Position numbers and translations under genes: made by a program
Part shown: positions 19,101-23,054 of the stretch, in pieces
Numbering within the stretch: the stretch's first letter is position 1
Layout: the number at the start of each line of letters is the position of its first letter
The notes under the pieces: generated by a model
What the model saw: only the letters and a program-made list of their open reading frames with translations
Told to the model about the DNA's origin: nothing
Databases searched by the model: none
Assembly (NCBI RefSeq): GCF_001949145.1
Contig: NW_019091748.1
Span: 1 to 23,054, forward strand
Source of the DNA: Acanthaster planci
Lineage: Eukaryota > Echinodermata > Asteroidea > Valvatida > Acanthasteridae
DNA length: 23,054 nt
Reading direction: 5' to 3'

Positions 19101-21488
19101 AAACAGTTTGAATTGACCCAGCCTTGGCCCTAATTAGTTGTCTAACTTTAGTCACTCTTCAAGTTCAGATACCGTACGCCATTCCAAAGTAAGACATGGT
19201 TTTCATGAGTGTTGGCAGTGTGCCCTAAACTGCAAGTGGTATGAAACATCCATGTGTATGGCAAATTCTGTGCTTGCTCGGAACTTTCTAGGCGATGGTG
19301 GCAAATAACAATTTACTTTGACTGAATCTGTTTTACAGACATGTACAATGTACATGTTCATGGATATAAAGTGAAAATGTACCGGTAAATTCTACATATG
19401 TACTGGTACATCATGTACTTCCGGTATACATATACATGTTATATTATTTCAAGTTGTAGCAAGAGAAAGCTAGTGGTTTCTAACTCCCCATACATGCCAT
19501 AGCCACATACATGTACGTGTGCGCGTATCCATAACTTTTGGATACATATACATGTATATGTATGTGCAGGGAGTGGTAGCATACATGTACCTTAACTCAT
19601 GTGTGGTATTTCTCGCTGATTCTTCATTGCACTCTGTGTCTCATGAATCATTTCAGCACGTCTCCTTCCCTCAAATTTTCCAAGTTCTTGGTCATTTTGT
19701 CAACTATGCTTATATACAGGTAAATGTAGCCTTTAGATATGTGGATTAGCTAATGTACAATGTACACATGCACCTAGACACAAAACACACCTGACAATGT
19801 GCAAAATCTGATATGTACCTGTATGTTGCACATGTACATAATGTAGTTATTATGAGGCAGCGTTTTGTGCTTGGTACATGCACACCCACTACATACATGT
19901 ACACATTTATACTGTACATCAAATACCGCATACCGGTATGTACAGGTGCTTGAAGTGCAACATGTACTGGTAAAGACAGGAGTTAGCTGTCCAAACTGTC
20001 TACACATCCCATCCAGCTGCTGTCTTTTCACGAATGAAAGCACTACATTGTACTGGTACATGTAGTTCACAGCTTAACTTGTCAATATTTGTCCAGGCCA
20101 ACAGCCCATTTACATGCAGGCTGCTCAGTACACGCTTGGAATTTGGAGCCCTATAGTCGGTTACCAGGGAGTCAGCGTTCCATCAGACAATACACAGTTT
20201 CTCATTTTATTCCACACTTGCTTAAATTGTAGTGAAACAGGAAATAGTAAAATTAAGAAAGAACACTTGACCTTTTCAGAGAAAGAGCAAGAAAAAGAAA
20301 GTTAATGACTTTAAAGAATTTGCAACCTAGCTATACCAAGGGCAGATCGTTAGAAAGGAAATGTTTTTGTGACCAACGTAATCAACCAACACAGTCCTAG
20401 CAGGCTCTGACAGTTACATGTACATGTAATTGGAAGATTCAGCACTTTAATTTGCTGTAAAGCCGGATTGCACTTGTACATGTACGTGTTTATAGTCAAC
20501 CTTAAGCAGCCTTGAAAGAAAACAAGCAATCATGTCTTCTCAGTTCAGCTACAGGTATCGTTAATGGGTATGATCTCACGCAATACTTCAATACTTTATA
20601 AAGATTTTTAAAGAAATGTGTAAAGGGGTCACACGTAACTCAATCAAAATAAAAACTGTTACATTAATGTACACAAAATGCCAATATTTACATAGTATCC
20701 ATATACACGTACTTGTAAACTGTACAGTTTTGCCTTATTCTACAAAATCTGTTCTCTCCTCCAGAAGTTAAATGTACTGTGTTCCTTTAATTCATGTACG
20801 TCACTTCAAATGCAACAGCATCTGGTATGATTACTGAGAAAGGTTAACATAAAGTACATGATAACTTGGTAGGATTATAAATTAAAGTCAGTAAATCACA
20901 GTTCTCTATATATACATGCACACATTACAATGCACAATAAACATGCTTGATATCATTTACATGTTGGCACATACACGTACATGTACATGTATACATGTAT
21001 ACATGTACACGTATGTCATACCAGTACATGTACTGGCATTATAAACATGATACAAGTGAACTCAGTGTGCACAGTCAATTTTGGTGACACTTACATGTAA
21101 ATGCTAGGCTTTGCTTGCAAGAAATTTATGAGGGAAGAAATACCAGTACACCTGGCTCATTAGCAGCCACAAGAAAAAAATGTTTGGAATTCTCAGAGGT
21201 CTTTTGCAATAGATGTCCAAGCCAAAATAAATAAACCAGAGTGCTAAAAAAAATTGTCCTTTGCAGATGGAGGAGCTCAAGTCCAAGGACCGTATCATAT
21301 GGGAGCTGGAGAAGGAGCTGGGCCACAAGACTGGCTACTCTCAGCGGCTACAGTTGGAGAAGGAGTCTCTGAGCACCCAGTTGAACCTGAGCAAGATGGC
21401 TGAGTCGTGGGACCAGCGCTCCTCCTCCTCGTTGTCGGCCGCCCAGGAGTCCCCGCCCTCTGGCCTGGGGAGTCACTCAGGCATGATG
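9518..21488 (+). CDS. JAKMIP: Janus kinase and microtubule-interacting protein (JAKMIP) orthologue, 3'-partial, two coding exons
   Basis: The exons 9518-10180 (221 codons) and 21267-21488 (74 codons) join in phase 0. The product has a short basic N-terminus (MSGSKIPKAAPRGGK) followed by almost continuous charged coiled coil. Motifs that match vertebrate JAKMIPs in order are NLRVVVEELRAHI (human ANEELRAKL), SELRSKLSHEKQRELAGLRE (human SELKAKLHEEKTKELQALRE), LTKQHDQE (human LIRQHEQE), AADLRRQWGEHQREM, DIQRLMEELKSKDRIIWELE and KELGHKTGYSQRLQLEKESL. The ATG has G at -3 and an in-frame TGA upstream at 9494. Known vertebrate members bind microtubules and Janus kinases (JAKMIP1) and act in neuronal RNA/translation complexes. 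Which paralogue it resembles cannot be told, and one pre-duplication gene is likely. The C-terminal half lies beyond the window. Confidence 0.9.
10335..10570 (+). repeat. Degenerate tandem duplication, about 138-bp period
   Basis: GTTTCAACCAAATC at about 10337 and GTTTCAACCAAATT at about 10476 begin two diverged units. Both continue with GCTTTGAAA, CACCTTT and ATGTCAC-GTGAC-like words, then GATTACGTCATC or CTGATGATGCCA. Weaker echoes occur at about 10705-10735 and 11020-11110. Confidence 0.6.
11243..11681. repeat. GACGTGTAACAGAGAAAC repeat family ending in a 40-nt palindrome
   Basis: ACGTGTAACAGAGAAAC occurs at 11288-11304 and 11644-11660, with a shorter form at 11243. A reverse-complement copy at 11661-11681 makes 11642-11681 a near-perfect palindrome with a CACGTG E-box at both ends. 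The right arm has two extra bases. Confidence 0.75.
12200..12600. promoter_or_regulatory. Candidate intronic enhancer with octamer-like and CRE motifs
   Basis: This block is GC- and CpG-richer than its flanks. It carries ATGCTAAT (12304-12311), ATTTGCAT (12420-12427, the POU octamer) inside TGTAATTTGCATTACA, and ATTAGCAT (12564-12571), plus a full CRE, TGACGTCA (12320-12327). The clustering is seen directly. The enhancer function is inferred. Confidence 0.35.
14702..14864. mobile_element. Foldback MITE (163 bp), near-perfect 72-bp inverted repeats
   Basis: The left arm 14702-14773 and right arm 14793-14864 are about 90% reverse complementary. Both contain CTCCAAGAGTTTGCAAC and CCAATCACA. The loop is 19 nt. 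The ends are GGCA...TGCC. No clear target-site duplication and no transposase. The sequence is unrelated to the PCGF1-intron family, so it is a second MITE family. The high arm identity suggests a fairly recent insertion or maintained hairpin. Confidence 0.9.
17340..17600 (-). mobile_element. tRNA-derived SINE-like remnant, copy 2
   Basis: On the minus strand, AAGGTCGTGGGTTAGACCTT (17472-17491) resembles a tRNA T-arm with a degenerate B box (GGTTCGA changed to GGTTAGA). It is preceded by GGATGCCATGCACG. The block 17498-17517 recurs at window bases 3-22. The plus-strand end has a 12-bp stem (AATCCTCCAAAA at 17542-17553, TTTTGGAGGATT at 17566-17577) and then GGGTTAGGGTTAA. I see no A box or full cloverleaf, so this is not a working tRNA gene. 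Confidence 0.45.
19330..20070. repeat. Dense CATGTAC/GTACATG low-complexity region
   Basis: Dozens of ACATGTA, GTACATG, CCGGTA and TACTGGTACATG words, often self-complementary, for example CATGTACAATGTACATG at about 19339. Open frames here on both strands (for example 19774-20070 minus) come from the repeat. Confidence 0.8.
20960..21040. repeat. Palindromic CATGTA tandem array next to the JAKMIP exon 2 acceptor
   Basis: CACGTACATGTACATGTATA and following units form a nearly self-complementary run (about 20972-21016). A separate perfect palindrome, CCAGTACATGTACTGG, follows at 21021-21036. This lies about 230 bp before the JAKMIP exon. Confidence 0.82.
21267..21488 (+). CDS. JAKMIP: JAKMIP second coding exon
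   Basis: The acceptor is TCCTTTGCAG (21257-21266) and the donor is GTGAGT at 21489. The 74 codons read MEELKSKDRIIWELEKELGH, then TGYSQRLQLEKESLSTQLNL, then a Ser-rich segment (SSSSLSAAQESPPSGLGSHS). Human JAKMIP1 has the same coiled-coil segment and then ELPPGIGDM at the equivalent of ESPPSGLG. It ends on a codon boundary. Confidence 0.92.
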
Positions 21489-23054
21489 GTGAGTAACGTA
21501 TCAATCGATTCTTGGGCTCGTGAGGGAGAGTAGTCTGCTTTTGACTACAGGAGAGTTCTGTGGAAAAAAAGTGGAAATTTTTTCATTGTGTGACTGGCTT
21601 CATTATTATTCACAATTCACAGATGAGATGTTTGTTGAATGAAAGTGGAAATAAAGGTTGTGGTTATTTCCTTTCCTGTAATTTTTTTTATGAACGAGAT
21701 TACCGATAAGAATAAATAAGACTGGTAGCAGAATGACAAATTTCCATTATTGCTTGGAGCCACTAGGTCATTTTCTGCCCAGAGACAATTTCCACAGAAA
21801 ACTTTTTCCCAAGACGGAAAGTCCAGTGTGGACAACGCGACGCTGTAAAAGCATGGGAAAGTGGCTATTTCTTAAGCCGTGTTTTCACTAGACTTTTTCC
21901 CAGCGGGTTTTACCAAGCTGACTGTCAAATAAAAAATGATCAAATGTGACCACTGTCTGCACTTGGGCTTCCGACACAGGAAAATGTTACCAAGACTGCA
22001 GGAAAACTATCCGAGCTGGCAATGCAATGACTTATGAGGGCGCTCTGTGTGAAAAATCTGTATTTATTTTCATCCTAACACACAACGTTACCATCCTTTT
22101 TATCATCTGGAAATGGTGCACTCTTAACACCGAATAATCTTCCAACAGTGTCACTAACAATTCGTGACGTGATTGCGACCAAAAGAGGGAAAATTTACAT
22201 GTAATATTCACCACATACCATACCACGACAAAACATGCAATGGCGCATGCATACCAGTTTCCCTGTACGCAGCATGTCGTTGTGCTCCGGCCAGATGAAC
22301 GCTCTACCAGTCACTTTCCCGTGCTTTTATTGACTTTCGCTGTCCGCACTGGACTTTCTGTCCTGAGAAAAGTGTCCGGGTCGTTTTTCCTGGGCAGAAG
22401 TTGGCTGGTAAATGTAACCGACAGGAACACTTCCTGGGACTTAAAATAGGTAAAACCATCATCTCGGTAGGTTTGACAAAAAAAGTCCAGTGCGAACACA
22501 GCTTATGGCTAAAAAAGTCACTGAAGGAACTATACAAGTGTAACCCCTTAAATTGCGTGAACCTACACAGTTGTACAACGATCTATTAACATAGAGCTGT
22601 TTAAAAATTATTTAGGACACTCCCTTTTTCTCATTGTCTATTGTGTTTACTTGTTTGTTTTTCAAATGAAATTTACATGTAATAGGCACAAAACGGAGTA
22701 TTTTGTGTATGTACCATACCAGTAGGTGAATAGGCACAGCAGTGCATTTTTTTTTTTAAAAGATGTACATGAGAAATTCAGAGAGAAAGACCACACTGCT
22801 GTCTGACATGATACCTGTTGGGTTTCTTGGTACAGGAAAGTTCTAGAAAAATATTAAGGGAGGGTTGTAAACAAATTGGCTTTATGTATGGAATCATACC
22901 TTTATAAATGGTTTTGATGAATTCAGTGTGCAGTTGAATTTGTAGATTCCTTGTGGTTCAGTTTCAGTTTGACATGGAAATGTCGACTGCCACACAACTT
23001 CTGATTGGTGCATTCGACGATTTATGCACAACTTGCATAGTTGGAGACATTGTT
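21489..23054 (+). other. JAKMIP intron 2 (incomplete)
   Basis: Starts with donor GTGAGT. It contains the inverted-repeat cluster at 21775-22505 and otherwise AT-rich DNA. The next expected JAKMIP segment (the FQLKIAELNSVIRKLEDRN region of human) is not seen, so the intron continues beyond the window. Confidence 0.8.
21775..22505. mobile_element. Nested inverted-repeat element cluster
   Basis: Segment A (22309-22399, plus) matches the reverse complement of 21775-21865, sharing CACTTTCCC, TGCTTTTA, CACTGGACTTTC and CTGGGCAGA. Segment B (21872-21914, TTAAGCCGTGTTTTCACTAG onward to GGTTTTACC) matches the reverse complement of 22449-22505. A and B share the core CACTRGACTTT, so the cluster holds four copies of one terminal-repeat-like sequence. 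One unit at about 22338-22505 (168 bp) has matching ends and looks like a MITE. No transposase seen. Confidence 0.65.

Larger units (their letters stand above)
10181..21266 (+). other. Large JAKMIP intron 1 (11,086 bp)
   Basis: Bounded by GTAAGT and TTTGCAG. Contents in order: degenerate duplications (10335-11110), a CACGTG-ended palindrome family (11243-11681), a CpG/octamer-rich block (12200-12600), plain AT-rich DNA (12700-14690), a foldback MITE (14702-14864), mostly unrecognised AT-rich DNA (14865-17150), SINE-like material (17160-17600), unrecognised DNA (17600-19320), and CATGTAC-rich stretches (19330-20070 and 20930-21040). No further JAKMIP exon seen. Confidence 0.8.

Noticed and set aside
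19774-20070. 98-residue minus-strand open frame rich in Cys/Tyr/Val
   Set aside because: Composition is produced by translating CATGTAC-type repeats.
20960-21040. CRISPR-like array
   Set aside because: Units are short, contiguous and palindromic with no spacers, and the window is animal DNA.

Overview
This window is intron-rich nuclear DNA from an invertebrate animal. The two genes found have GT-AG introns and metazoan-specific products. The flanking DNA is AT-rich and dotted with CATGTAC/GTACATG palindromic repeats and small inverted-repeat (MITE-like) elements. That texture, together with a PCGF1 orthologue and a JAKMIP orthologue, suggests a marine deuterostome (amphioxus, echinoderm or hemichordate), although a mollusc or other lophotrochozoan cannot be excluded. 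The species call is an inference.

Layout, all on the + strand. (1) 520-4745: the 3' six coding exons of PCGF1, encoding a complete C3HC4 RING and the C-terminal RAWUL domain. The first coding exon lies before the window. The joined exons give 699 nt (232 codons plus stop) with no frame break. Intron 4 holds two copies of one foldback MITE. (2) 4746 to about 6725: probable long PCGF1 3' UTR, with the best poly(A) signal at 6702. (3) About 6725-9430: intergenic. It contains a possible decayed coding fragment (6779-7008), a CpG-richer patch (about 7120-7900) and a large perfect CATGTAC palindrome (9184-9210). (4) 9518-10180: first coding exon of a JAKMIP coiled-coil protein, preceded by a plausible TATA box and initiator. 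(5) 10181-21266: an 11 kb intron with degenerate duplications, a candidate regulatory block at 12200-12600 carrying octamer-like and CRE motifs, a 163 bp foldback MITE, a tRNA-derived SINE-like remnant and dense ATGTAC repeats. (6) 21267-21488: second JAKMIP coding exon. (7) 21489-23054: the next, incomplete intron, with a nested inverted-repeat cluster. The JAKMIP gene continues past the window end.

The two genes do not work in one pathway. PCGF1 is a nuclear subunit of a variant Polycomb repressive complex 1. JAKMIP proteins are cytoplasmic coiled-coil proteins linked to microtubules, kinases and RNA-protein granules. They are tandem head-to-tail neighbours about 4.8 kb apart, stop to start. 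I found no RNA gene, CRISPR array or previously undescribed multi-gene system. The novel-looking material is in the transposable elements, the candidate intronic enhancer and the palindromic repeats.
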